This document shows positions 16,309 to 24,852 of a stretch of 37,172 nucleotides of DNA, in pieces. The stretch's first letter is position 1; every line of letters begins with the position of its first letter. The notes under the pieces were generated by a model. It was not told where the DNA came from and ran no database searches. It saw only the letters and a list, made by a program, of their open reading frames with translations. Origin of the DNA: Lentisphaeria bacterium (lineage in GTDB: Bacteria; Verrucomicrobiota; Lentisphaeria; Victivallales; Victivallaceae); contig JAFTRX010000064.1 of assembly GCA_017462015.1 (NCBI GenBank), positions 1 to 37,172 on the forward strand. The letters run 5' to 3'. The position numbers and the translations under genes are program-made.

Positions 16309-16356
16309 ATGTCGTAGACCGTTTTTTTTGCAGATGATCGGAATATGGAGTGTTTT

Positions 16357-19293
16357 ATGAAACGATTTGCATGTATGTATCTGGTGATTGGAGCGATATT
16401 GTTTGCGTCTCCGCTTTACGGTGCTGTAAAGTTCAGCCGTGGAGAGAAAAATATCATCGTTGTGACCGGAAAGAACCCCGCAGGTTCGGTTAAGTTTGCT
16501 GCTTCGGAGCTTGCCCGTTTTCTCGGTGCGGCATTGAAAAGCAAGGTCGTTGTGCAGGAACAGATGGCAGAAGGTAAGTGCATCGTTCTCGGTTCGTCCG
16601 GAAAGGCGGATGCCGCAGAAAATGTTATTGAGGAAAAGGATGGCAAACTCTGGATTTACGGAAAAGATACCCCGGGGGGGACCGGTGATGTCAGCAATTT
16701 GTATTTCAATGTTGAAAACAAGGGTACGCTTGAGGCAGTTTATCAATTCCTGGAAGATTATGTCGGGGTCCGCTTTTTGGAGCCGGGCAGGAACGGTACC
16801 TTTGTTACCGGTTTGAAAGCGGTGACTTTTTCCGGTATACGCAAATTCAAACCGTCATTTGATGAACGGCGATGCTTTTATTTCCGCAGCGTGTGGTATC
16901 GGGCGGAAACGGATGAGTTGAAAAAAGAGTTCGGCGGAAAGAAGGAGTTGATGTTGTGGGCGCTGCGGCTGCGGTTCACCAGTGAACGGGCGAAGGTCTA
17001 CGGTTGCCACACGCCCGGGTATCTCTATCTGGAAAAGATTCTCTTCCCGAAGAAACCTGAGCTTTTTGCGGTACAGAGCAATGGGATGCGCTCCGGAAAA
17101 GATTTGTGCTGGAGCAATCCTGATGTTGAAGATTTCTGGTACACCCTGGTCGACTGTTACTTCCGCGGAGATCCGGATCCAAAGGCTGCCGGATTGGATT
17201 TGAAAGAGTGGAACCGGCATCTTTTCAAGCGAAAAGATGAGTTTATGCTGGACCCGCATGATTATCAGGAGTATTTCTGTCAATGTAAGCGATGTGTGGA
17301 TTTCCGCCGTCCGCATGGCGAACGCGGTCAGGGAGAACTTGTCTGGAAAGTTATAATCAATGTGTGCCGCCGGATCGCAAAAAAGCATCCGGGCAAATAT
17401 ATTTCAACTTTGCTCTATCCGCCCAAACGGTTTTATCCTGTGAAACTGCAGATACCCGGAAATCTCCGTGTCCGCACCACTATCCCCTGGCAGGCGATCG
17501 ATGTCAAGTCGTCATATTTTGCCGAATCGACCCGATTGCTGAAAGAGACTCAGGATAAACTTGCCCGGAAGGGCGCGATCTGGTTTTATTTCCGGGCGGC
17601 GTTTGCGGCATCTCCGACGTTATACGGGGTGCCGGAGGTGGCGGCGGCAGATTTCCAGAAGTATTTGCAGTCGGTCAAACCGTATGTGAGCGATGTATTT
17701 TATGAACACATCGAACCGTCACACACGATCCGCAATATAGATGCATACCTGATCGCCCATACACTCTATGATGCCGATTTGGATATGAATGCGGTTGCGG
17801 ACGAATATTTCCGGCTCTACTTCGGGAAAGCTGCGCCAGAGATGATGGAGTTTTACCGGGGCATGGAGACGAACTGGCGCAAGGTCACAGCTCACATGGG
17901 CGGGGTGGCAAAGAAGTACCCGGGAAAACGTCCGCCCTGTCAGCTCAACTATATCTTTACCAATATATACACCTATAAAGAGATCATGCGTTTGAGCCAT
18001 TTGCTGGACAAGGCGGAAAAAGCGGTTCCGGCAAAATCGGTGTATGCCGCCCGCATCCGGCGTTACCGGACTTATGTGATGGATCTGGTAAAGCAGGAAT
18101 TTTCCGTTCACACCTCTGATCGTGCGCACAGTTTCAAACCGGAATATCCGTTGATGGTACGGCAGGTGTCCGACATGCCTGATGCTGCGATGTGGAAAAC
18201 ATTACCGCGTCTGGCATTGGTCAATGCCAACAATAAAGGGGGAAAGTATACGCAAAAAGGTTCGTTTAAGGTCGCAATTTCCGCAAAAGCGATCTATGTG
18301 AAAGCTGACTTTGATGACGTTGAGATCGCCAAATCCGGAAGCAAAGCCCGGAAAAACTGCGATCATACCGATATCTCGTTCGACAACTGTTCGGAAATAT
18401 TCACCGCAGATGCCAAAGGAAAAGTTACCCAGATATTTGTTACTGATCTGGGGGCATTTGTCGTCCGGCAGGATAAACAATGGTTGAAGAGTGCTGACGG
18501 AATAAAGGTTTCCGCGTATAAGAGCAAACAGGGATGGGGGTACATCGCGGAAATACGGCACACTCTTACCGGGATAGTACTTGAAAGCGGAAAGAGCCGT
18601 TTTAATCTGACTCGGACACGGAATTTGAATGATAAGAGTTTGCTGGAACACTCCACGTTCAATCCCGATGCGGTTCTTGGCAAATGGACCTCGCCCGCCC
18701 GCATGTCTGCCATTGTACCGGTCAAAGGCGGAATCGGGCAGGGGACGGTTTACCAAAATGCTGCCAAAGCTCCGACTGCCGGAAAAAGCGTTATCTTTCT
18801 TGACAGCAAAAAACGCAATCCAAATACCCTCTGGGTGAGGTGGAATCCCCCCAAAGGCCGGTCAAAGCTGGGCAGCAGCAGCAAGGATTGCCGTACAAGC
18901 GGAGCTGCCTACTTTATCGACTGCACCCATGTCCCGCTTCAGGGGAAAGAGTTGACCGCATCATGGCGCTATATGGGACCGGTTCCCCGTGCCGGAACTG
19001 TTTTGCGGGTCAGCGTATGGACAAGAGTCGAGAGCAGTAATCCGGAGGCCGTGGTCTCGGTCCGGGTGGCGTGGAATGATAAGAATAAGCGCTGGCTGCG
19101 GCTGAAAAGTGATGATATCACCGGAACCGCTTGTAAGCGTGTCGTTCCCGGAAAATGGGAGAAGATAATGCTGGAAATAGAAGTTCCGGAACATAAAGAT
19201 ATCGCTTTTGTTTCGGTCACGGTATCCGGCAGTGAGATCCGCCCGGGAAAACTTTTCATTGATGATTTGAAAATTGAAAAAGTTGAGATATAA
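16357..19293 (+). CDS. Secreted DUF4838 protein with CBM9-like C-terminus
   Basis: A 978-residue protein. GGAG at 16347-16350 precedes the ATG at 16357; an ATG 12 bases earlier is less well placed. The N-terminus is a signal peptide (about 1-22, ending SPLYGA). Residues about 35-160 form an alpha-glucuronidase-like N-domain (FAASELARFL, GTLEAVYQFLEDYVGVRFLEPG), then the DUF4838 TIM-barrel-like region with CHTPGYLYL and the family CxCxxC motif at 308-313 (CQCKRC). Residues about 640-780 resemble a DOMON/CBM9-like carbohydrate-binding domain, and the last 150 residues look like another beta-sandwich carbohydrate-binding module. The family is presumed to act on glycans, but its reaction is not known to me. 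It is first in its operon, 47 bases before a pseudopilin gene. Confidence 0.85.
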   Translation: MKRFACMYLVIGAILFASPLYGAVKFSRGEKNIIVVTGKNPAGSVKFAASELARFLGAALKSKVVVQEQMAEGKCIVLGSSGKADAAENVIEEKDGKLWIYGKDTPGGTGDVSNLYFNVENKGTLEAVYQFLEDYVGVRFLEPGRNGTFVTGLKAVTFSGIRKFKPSFDERRCFYFRSVWYRAETDELKKEFGGKKELMLWALRLRFTSERAKVYGCHTPGYLYLEKILFPKKPELFAVQSNGMRSGKDLCWSNPDVEDFWYTLVDCYFRGDPDPKAAGLDLKEWNRHLFKRKDEFMLDPHDYQEYFCQCKRCVDFRRPHGERGQGELVWKVIINVCRRIAKKHPGKYISTLLYPPKRFYPVKLQIPGNLRVRTTIPWQAIDVKSSYFAESTRLLKETQDKLARKGAIWFYFRAAFAASPTLYGVPEVAAADFQKYLQSVKPYVSDVFYEHIEPSHTIRNIDAYLIAHTLYDADLDMNAVADEYFRLYFGKAAPEMMEFYRGMETNWRKVTAHMGGVAKKYPGKRPPCQLNYIFTNIYTYKEIMRLSHLLDKAEKAVPAKSVYAARIRRYRTYVMDLVKQEFSVHTSDRAHSFKPEYPLMVRQVSDMPDAAMWKTLPRLALVNANNKGGKYTQKGSFKVAISAKAIYVKADFDDVEIAKSGSKARKNCDHTDISFDNCSEIFTADAKGKVTQIFVTDLGAFVVRQDKQWLKSADGIKVSAYKSKQGWGYIAEIRHTLTGIVLESGKSRFNLTRTRNLNDKSLLEHSTFNPDAVLGKWTSPARMSAIVPVKGGIGQGTVYQNAAKAPTAGKSVIFLDSKKRNPNTLWVRWNPPKGRSKLGSSSKDCRTSGAAYFIDCTHVPLQGKELTASWRYMGPVPRAGTVLRVSVWTRVESSNPEAVVSVRVAWNDKNKRWLRLKSDDITGTACKRVVPGKWEKIMLEIEVPEHKDIAFVSVTVSGSEIRPGKLFIDDLKIEKVEI

Positions 19294-19340
19294 TATGTAA
19301 GTGTAGTTTATGATCCAAAAAAAGATAAGGAATAAGCAAA

Positions 19341-20228
19341 ATGAAAAAAATGTCAGAAAAGCAGTTTTTCCCCTCTCCCATAAAGCCCTTCACTTTGATA
19401 GAATTGCTGGTGAAAAGATCCCATCTCTGCTGTGATCGTGTTTATGGCAAAGAAAAAGGTTTTTCACCTGCCCATGGGCAGGTGAAGCTGTACAGCTTCA
19501 CCTTAATAGAGCTTCTTGTTGTTATTGCAATAATTGCCATCCTTGCGGCGATACTGCTCCCGGCATTGCAATCTGCCCGTGAACGCGGAAGATCAGCCAG
19601 CTGTGTTTCCAATTTAAAGCAGATCGCCACTGCTGTCACCCAGTATGCCAGTGACAATGAGAACTGGGGACCGGTCAACAATCCCAATGGCGGTGTGTAT
19701 GCGCCTTCCAGTTTCCCGGGAACTCTCGGATCTTATCTTGGTGTGCGTAATGAAAGTTATGCCAATGTATTTTGCTGTCCGTCGTTGAACTTGAGTGACT
19801 ATGACCGCTTCTGGAAGACCACCGGCAGCCGTCCCGATGGCGTAGGTGATTGGGTTTACAATGCTGCCAAATTTTTCTATCGTCCGAATCGCCATCTCGG
19901 TTACATTCACGGTGGAGATCCTGCCGGCAGCTGGAGTTTTCTGCAGAAGCTGGACAAGGTGCGTAAACCGTCGATGTTTGTTACCGCATCCGAAGTTCAG
20001 ATCGGTAAACCCAGCGCCTGGTCTTTTCTCTGGCGTGATGAAGCAACTGCCAGCAATCAGCGCATGGGATTGCGCAATCACGGTCAGAGAGCGAATTTCC
20101 CGTTTCTGGATGGTCACGTCGATGCATTGCAGATCCCCGAAGGTGCGCGCGGAAGTGCAGAGTATAACAAATACTTTTATGCTGACGGGAAAAACTTTTT
20201 CCTGGCAGATCAGGGAAAAAATCTTTAA
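19341..20228 (+). CDS. Type II pseudopilin-like protein with doubled leader motif
   Basis: A 295-residue protein with AAGGA at 19327-19331. It carries the prepilin cleavage/methylation motif twice: FTLIELLV at 17-24 and again at 53-60, the second continuing into the full hydrophobic helix [16 protein letters not shown]. The C-terminus has the H-x9-DG motif ([12 protein letters not shown]) usual in this large planctomycete/Lentisphaerota family. It should be processed by a prepilin peptidase and assembled in the envelope. An in-frame GTG at 19482 is an alternative start that would leave only the second motif. The region between the two motifs is encoded by overlapping DNA palindromes (19463-19503), so the N-terminal extension may be a regulatory leader instead of protein. 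Confidence 0.85.
   Translation: MKKMSEKQFFPSPIKPFTLIELLVKRSHLCCDRVYGKEKGFSPAHGQVKLYSFTLIELLVVIAIIAILAAILLPALQSARERGRSASCVSNLKQIATAVTQYASDNENWGPVNNPNGGVYAPSSFPGTLGSYLGVRNESYANVFCCPSLNLSDYDRFWKTTGSRPDGVGDWVYNAAKFFYRPNRHLGYIHGGDPAGSWSFLQKLDKVRKPSMFVTASEVQIGKPSAWSFLWRDEATASNQRMGLRNHGQRANFPFLDGHVDALQIPEGARGSAEYNKYFYADGKNFFLADQGKNL
19463..19503. repeat. Two overlapping 24-base perfect palindromes inside the pseudopilin gene
   Basis: Bases 19463-19486 are a perfect palindrome (core CACCTGCCCATGGGCAGGTG), and bases 19480-19503 are another (core AAGCTGTACAGCTT). They share the sequence AGGTGAA, so in RNA only one hairpin can form at a time. They sit just before the functional FTLIELLV codons. Confidence 0.85.
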
Positions 20229-20252
20229 CATGAAGAAAAAGGATTGTTGATC

Positions 20253-20933
20253 ATGAAAAAAATTTTTACATTTGTTGCGGTGTTGACCGCGTGTGTGTTG
20301 TGCGGCAGTGATTTTGCCGCATTGAGCAAGGATGGTGCCGCCGCCAATAGAAAGAAAGATTTTGCGTCTGCGCTGAACAAGTATGAAGCTGCGCTTAAAG
20401 TTTCCGCAGATTCCCGGCAGCGCGCGGAGGCTCTGGTCGGGAAGTATCTGGCTCTGCGCGGATTGAAGCGGACGCAGGAAGGTGAAACTATGCTCCTGAA
20501 TGCCGTGGAAAACGATCAAATGCTCAAGCCGCTGCAGCTGCGGCAGATATTGAATACGCTTGCCGGATACAATTTGTGGAACGGACGGCATGATTTTGCG
20601 ATCTCGCTGCTCAAGCAGGCGCATAATCTGGAAGCTCCGCGTGCCGGAAACGACTATTTCCGTACCTGTTATTATCTTGCCACGCTGTATGTCAACCGGA
20701 AGAAGCAGCCGCAGATGGCGCTGGAGGTGATCACTCCGATCGCGGGGATCAAAGGGATGCATCCGGCAAATTCATTCAATGCGTTTATGCTCATTGGCGA
20801 AGTCCATGAAAAGGCCGGACGCAAAGCTGAAGCGCTCAAAGCGTACAAGCTCGCTCTCGGTCACGGCAGCCGGATCCAGTATAAATATGATTTGACACCG
20901 GCGAAAAAGGCGATAGAGAGGCTTTCCCGATGA
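20253..20933 (+). CDS. Secreted TPR protein
   Basis: A 226-residue protein starting at the ATG at 20253, with AAGGA at 20239-20243. The N-terminus is a signal peptide (MKKIFTFVAVLTACVLCG; LTACVLCGS is reminiscent of a lipobox, but the match is not clear). The rest is helical with tetratricopeptide patterns: DGAAANRKKDFASALNKYEAAL, RAEALVGKYLALRGLKRTQEGE, LATLYVNRKKQPQMALEVI and LIGEVHEKAGRKAEALKAYKLAL. It lies 24 bases after the pseudopilin gene and overlaps the next DUF4838 gene by four bases (ATGA), so the three are translated as one unit. It probably scaffolds envelope partners of the glycosidases; no enzyme motif is visible. Confidence 0.83.
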   Translation: MKKIFTFVAVLTACVLCGSDFAALSKDGAAANRKKDFASALNKYEAALKVSADSRQRAEALVGKYLALRGLKRTQEGETMLLNAVENDQMLKPLQLRQILNTLAGYNLWNGRHDFAISLLKQAHNLEAPRAGNDYFRTCYYLATLYVNRKKQPQMALEVITPIAGIKGMHPANSFNAFMLIGEVHEKAGRKAEALKAYKLALGHGSRIQYKYDLTPAKKAIERLSR

Positions 20934-23326
20934 GATGGTGTTTCCTGTGCTTCCTCCTTGTTTTTTCCATTGTTCTCGGTGCCAAGGAGATAGTTTTATT
21001 TCAAAACGGCAAAGCTGAAGCCGCGATAGTCATTTCTGCCGATGCTGTTCCCACGGTGAAATTTGCCGCAACGGAATTGGCACACTATCTTAAAAAGATG
21101 ACCGGAGCTGATTTTCCGGTAGTCAATGCGGTTCCTGAACATAAAAATGTTATTTGCCTCGGAATGAAAGATGGTTCCGGTTTTGCCGAAGATGAGTTTG
21201 TCATTTCCGGCAGTGGAAACCGTATCGATATTTACGGACGGGACGGCAGACAGCGGGTCGATTTTTTCAATCTCTTTTATGATAATCCGGATAAAGGTAC
21301 GCTTCGGGGAGTTTACAATTTTCTGGACATGCTTGGTGTGCGCTGGGTGGCACCGGGGGATCGCTTTGATCATGTCCCGAAGAAGACGCGGTTGGCTTTT
21401 CCCCGGAAAAATATCCGGATCAAACCGCATTTCGCTGATCGGCAGATCGCGGATGTGTGGAGCTTTATAAGGATTTATCCGGATGCGAAAGAGTATGTTT
21501 CCTCTAGCCGGGAAGTTTTTCTCTGGGGTATCCGCAACAACGCCTCCACCCGGCGGATCGTTGCCGGATGTCATACTGAACGGGTGTTGAAGTTGTGGGA
21601 AAATCCGCAGTGGCTGGCGCAGACGGATGCGCATCAGTTGATGAAAAACGGCAAGCGCAACCCGAAATACAGCTGTTGGACCAGTCCTGTTACCCGGGAA
21701 ATCTGGTTCAAGGCGGCGGACGGATATTTTTCCGGCAAGAGCCCGGAAGAGTGCGGTTTTGCGCTCAAGGGTTTCGGTGCGTCGAAGTGGCCGGTACCGT
21801 ATTTGAATCCGGACGAGTTCATGATCGATCCCATGGATCACGGACAGAGCAATGACGGCAGATGCTATTGCCGCCGTTGTCAGGATTTCCGGAAGAAACA
21901 CCACTGTTCTGATGACAGCGAGATACTCTGGGCGGCATTGGCGGATATCGCCGGAAGGATAGGGAAAAAATATCCCGGGAAATATATTTCAACTCTGGTC
22001 TATCCGCCCAAGTCGAATTTTCCCCGCAGTGTGAAACTTCCCCGCAATATCCGGGTGCGTATTTGTATGGACGGAGCAAAAGAGTTGAATTTTCCCAACC
22101 GTTACAAATTGAATGCAGACAAGCTCAAACAGTGGAGCCGTACGCTTGATGCCCGGATACCGTTGTGGACTTATCAATGTGTGACCCATGGACGTTTTCT
22201 CCCCGGTGTACCGGAGTTTTATCCCGGATTGACGGCACGTTTTATCCGGGAGATCAAGCCGTGGAGCATGGGAGTCAGCTGCGAGAATCACAGTTTGACC
22301 CATACGTTCCGTAACATGGATGTTTACATTTTTATGCGGATGATGTGGGATCCGGAGCGGGATGTTGCCAAAGAACTGGATGAATACTGCCGGATATTCT
22401 TTGGTCCGGCGGCTGTTCCGGCACGGAAATTGTTTGCCGCGTTTGAGCAGAATTGGAACAAGCTGGATAAACTTATCCGGAATGATGATCTTTCCATGGA
22501 GCGTATCGGATTGGCTCCGGACAACAAGGAGGAGCTGCAGAAAATCGTCTGGAGCCGGGTGTATACCCGGGCTGAAGTCGAGCGGCTGAAAAAGCTGCTT
22601 GCCGAAATGCGGCAGCTTGCGGCACCGCATGCAGAATATGCGCGCCGGGTCGGAATGGTGCAGAAATATCTCTTCGATATATTGGAGGCCGAGCGTCGGG
22701 AGCTTATGGAAAAAGAGGAGATGCGGCAGGGGATCAATGTTTCTGCTGCGTATACAGACTCCGGAAAATTTCCGGCGGCAGCCCAGTGGAAGAAGGTTCC
22801 GGTGAATCGCCTCATCAGCGCTGACCGTATCAATAAAAACATGAATGCATCTGCGGAGTTCCAGCTTCTGCATAACCGGAAGATGCTTTTTATCCGGGTC
22901 CGGGTAAAGGATGCTGCTATCGCGCAGAGCCGCACGCTCCGGAGCCGCAAGTCCGGTAATGAAGAGATGTGGAAAGATAATTGTCTGGAACTGTTTTTAT
23001 ACAGTGTCAAGAGCAAAAAGTTCTGGCAGCTGGCAGTCAATGACAATAATGCCTGGAGCGGTTTTGTCAAGGGCAGGGTGCTGATCCGGCAGCAGCAGAT
23101 GCCCGGGGCGGTGATCACCTCCCGGCGCAGCAGGAAAGGATATGACGTAGAGTTTTCCATCCCGCTCAAAGAGCTTGCCGCAGGCGATGGAGAATTGCGT
23201 TTCAACTTGTGCATGGAACGCAATGTCGGCAGTGACAAAACTCAATATGCGACATTCTCTCCGCTTTCCATGCTGGGGAACTGGCATGATGTCGATACTT
23301 ATGCAACATTGAATTTGGAAAAGTGA
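20930..23326 (+). CDS. Secreted DUF4838 protein
   Basis: A 798-residue protein whose ATG overlaps the stop of the TPR gene. It has a signal peptide (MRWCFLCFLLVFSIVLGA, about 18 residues). An alpha-glucuronidase-like N-domain follows (FAATELAHYLKKMTGADFP, GTLRGVYNFLDMLGVRWVAPG) with the DUF4838 core, including the CxCxxC motif at 312-317 (CYCRRC). A C-terminal CBM9/DOMON-like domain lies at about 610-798 (LLHNRKMLFIRVRVKDAAI, EMWKDNCLELFLY). It is a clear paralogue of the product at 16357-19293 but lacks that protein's last carbohydrate-binding module. It ends six bases before a GH1 gene. Target glycan unknown. Confidence 0.87.
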   Translation: MRWCFLCFLLVFSIVLGAKEIVLFQNGKAEAAIVISADAVPTVKFAATELAHYLKKMTGADFPVVNAVPEHKNVICLGMKDGSGFAEDEFVISGSGNRIDIYGRDGRQRVDFFNLFYDNPDKGTLRGVYNFLDMLGVRWVAPGDRFDHVPKKTRLAFPRKNIRIKPHFADRQIADVWSFIRIYPDAKEYVSSSREVFLWGIRNNASTRRIVAGCHTERVLKLWENPQWLAQTDAHQLMKNGKRNPKYSCWTSPVTREIWFKAADGYFSGKSPEECGFALKGFGASKWPVPYLNPDEFMIDPMDHGQSNDGRCYCRRCQDFRKKHHCSDDSEILWAALADIAGRIGKKYPGKYISTLVYPPKSNFPRSVKLPRNIRVRICMDGAKELNFPNRYKLNADKLKQWSRTLDARIPLWTYQCVTHGRFLPGVPEFYPGLTARFIREIKPWSMGVSCENHSLTHTFRNMDVYIFMRMMWDPERDVAKELDEYCRIFFGPAAVPARKLFAAFEQNWNKLDKLIRNDDLSMERIGLAPDNKEELQKIVWSRVYTRAEVERLKKLLAEMRQLAAPHAEYARRVGMVQKYLFDILEAERRELMEKEEMRQGINVSAAYTDSGKFPAAAQWKKVPVNRLISADRINKNMNASAEFQLLHNRKMLFIRVRVKDAAIAQSRTLRSRKSGNEEMWKDNCLELFLYSVKSKKFWQLAVNDNNAWSGFVKGRVLIRQQQMPGAVITSRRSRKGYDVEFSIPLKELAAGDGELRFNLCMERNVGSDKTQYATFSPLSMLGNWHDVDTYATLNLEK

Positions 23327-23332
23327 GATAAT

Positions 23333-24679
23333 ATGAACCGGCAGGATTTTCCGTCTGATTTTATCTGGGGCAGTGCTACTGCCAGTTATCAGGTTGAGGG
23401 TGCCGCTTTTGAAGACGGCAAGGGAGCATCGATCTGGAATGAATTTGAAAAGCTCCCCGGTGCAATAGCCGATAACGCATCCGGTGATGTGAGTTGCGAT
23501 CAATACCATCGCTACAAGGAAGATGTTGCTCTGATGCGGGATATGGGATTGAAGGTTTACCGTTTCAGCATGGCGTGGAGCCGGATCTTTCCGGAGGGCG
23601 GCGGCAAACTCAATCCCAAAGGGATGGATTACTACAAGCGTTTGTGTGATGAACTGCACGACAACGGTCTTGAGCCGTGGATAACATTTTATCATTGGGA
23701 TCTGCCGCAGGCATTACAGGAACGTTTCGGAGGATGGAGATCTCGTGAGTGTGCAAAGTATTTCGCTGATTATGTCGCCGCAGCTGCCGGTGAATTGAAG
23801 GGGAGGTGCGACCATTATTTCACCTTTAATGAGTTTCTGGGCAGTACCGATCAGGGATATTTCAACGGTGTGTGTGCGCCCGGGCTGCGTTTGAGCAGAA
23901 AAGAGCGCAATCAGGTTCGGCACAATGCGTTGTATGCGCATGGTCTCGGATTGCAGGTGTTGCGTGATGTGCTGCCGGGAGCGAAGGTCGGAATCGCTGA
24001 AAATCCGGTCTTTTTCACTCCGGTGATCGACACCCCGGAACATGTTGCGGCAGCGAAGAAGGCTTTCCGGGAAGTGAACGGACACTTTATTACCGCGATC
24101 ATGGAAGGCGGCTATCCGGAAAGTTATCTTGCCGCAGAGGGAGCGGATGCTCCGGTCGTCGGCGATGGCGATTTCAAACTTATCGGAGCGCCGATGGATT
24201 TTCTCGGATTGAATATATATTATGGCAGATTGATCCGGAGTGCGCCGGAGCTGCCGGAGCAATATGAGATATTCTATGATGATGCATCGACCGTTTGGAG
24301 TGATTGCAATGGTATGTTCCAGCCGGCGGCGGTCTACTGGGGTAGCCGTATCGCCAGTGAGTTGTGGAAGCCGGAAGCTATAATTATTTCTGAAAACGGG
24401 ACATCATGTGAGGATCGTCCTGCCCGGGATGGAGAAGTATACGATCTTTTCCGGGTGAAATATTTGCGTGCATATATGGAGTCGATGAGCCGTGCCATCC
24501 GCGATGGAGTTCCGGTGAAAGGATATTTTCACTGGAGTTTTCTGGATAATTTGGAATGGGGCAGCGGATATCGCCGCCGTTTCGGATTGTATTTTGTCAA
24601 TTACCGTACCGGCGAGCGCATACCGAAGCTCAGCGCGAAGTGGTTTAAAGAGTTGATACAAACCTGCAAAATAGTGTAA
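23333..24679 (+). CDS. GH1 beta-glycosidase
   Basis: A 448-residue protein of normal length for glycoside hydrolase family 1. The N-terminal signature FPSDFIWGSATASYQVEG is complete. The acid/base Glu is E167 in YFTFNEF, and the nucleophile is E354 in IISENG. Substrate-pocket motifs include TFYHWDLPQALQ, FHWSFLDNLEWGSGY and the RFGLYFVNY C-terminal motif. GH1 enzymes normally read TFNEP here; this one has Phe in place of Pro. No signal peptide, so it cleaves imported beta-glycosides in the cytoplasm. It follows the DUF4838 gene by six bases and is the cytoplasmic end of that pathway. Beta-glucosidase is the most likely activity, but beta-galactosidase or 6-phospho-specificity cannot be excluded. 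Confidence 0.93.
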   Translation: MNRQDFPSDFIWGSATASYQVEGAAFEDGKGASIWNEFEKLPGAIADNASGDVSCDQYHRYKEDVALMRDMGLKVYRFSMAWSRIFPEGGGKLNPKGMDYYKRLCDELHDNGLEPWITFYHWDLPQALQERFGGWRSRECAKYFADYVAAAAGELKGRCDHYFTFNEFLGSTDQGYFNGVCAPGLRLSRKERNQVRHNALYAHGLGLQVLRDVLPGAKVGIAENPVFFTPVIDTPEHVAAAKKAFREVNGHFITAIMEGGYPESYLAAEGADAPVVGDGDFKLIGAPMDFLGLNIYYGRLIRSAPELPEQYEIFYDDASTVWSDCNGMFQPAAVYWGSRIASELWKPEAIIISENGTSCEDRPARDGEVYDLFRVKYLRAYMESMSRAIRDGVPVKGYFHWSFLDNLEWGSGYRRRFGLYFVNYRTGERIPKLSAKWFKELIQTCKIV

Positions 24680-24707
24680 GAGGCAAGTGATAACGGCAGG
24701 ATTTATG

Positions 24708-24790
24708 TATAATACTGCTGTTTTTGATGTCAAAAATTGTAAAAATTTGTATAATGATGCAGCCGGTGATTGAAGTTTCTTCACACCGGC
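24708..24790 (+). promoter_or_regulatory. Possible promoter and dyad before the large glycosidase gene
   Basis: The 173-base gap after the GH1 gene has two TATAAT boxes (24708-24713 and 24750-24755) without a well-spaced -35 box. It also has a dyad GCCGGTG/CACCGGC (24762-24768 and 24784-24790). The dyad may be a weak terminator or an operator. The gap suggests that the next gene can be expressed separately. Confidence 0.35.
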
Positions 24791-24852
24791 ATTATATTTG
24801 GGAGCAAAATAAATTTGTGTTGCAATAAGCATTGAAAGAAAGGATTGCTTTT

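Noticed and set aside
19614-20762. 382-codon minus-strand open frame
   Set aside because: It runs across the pseudopilin and TPR genes and their junction and encodes no recognisable family.
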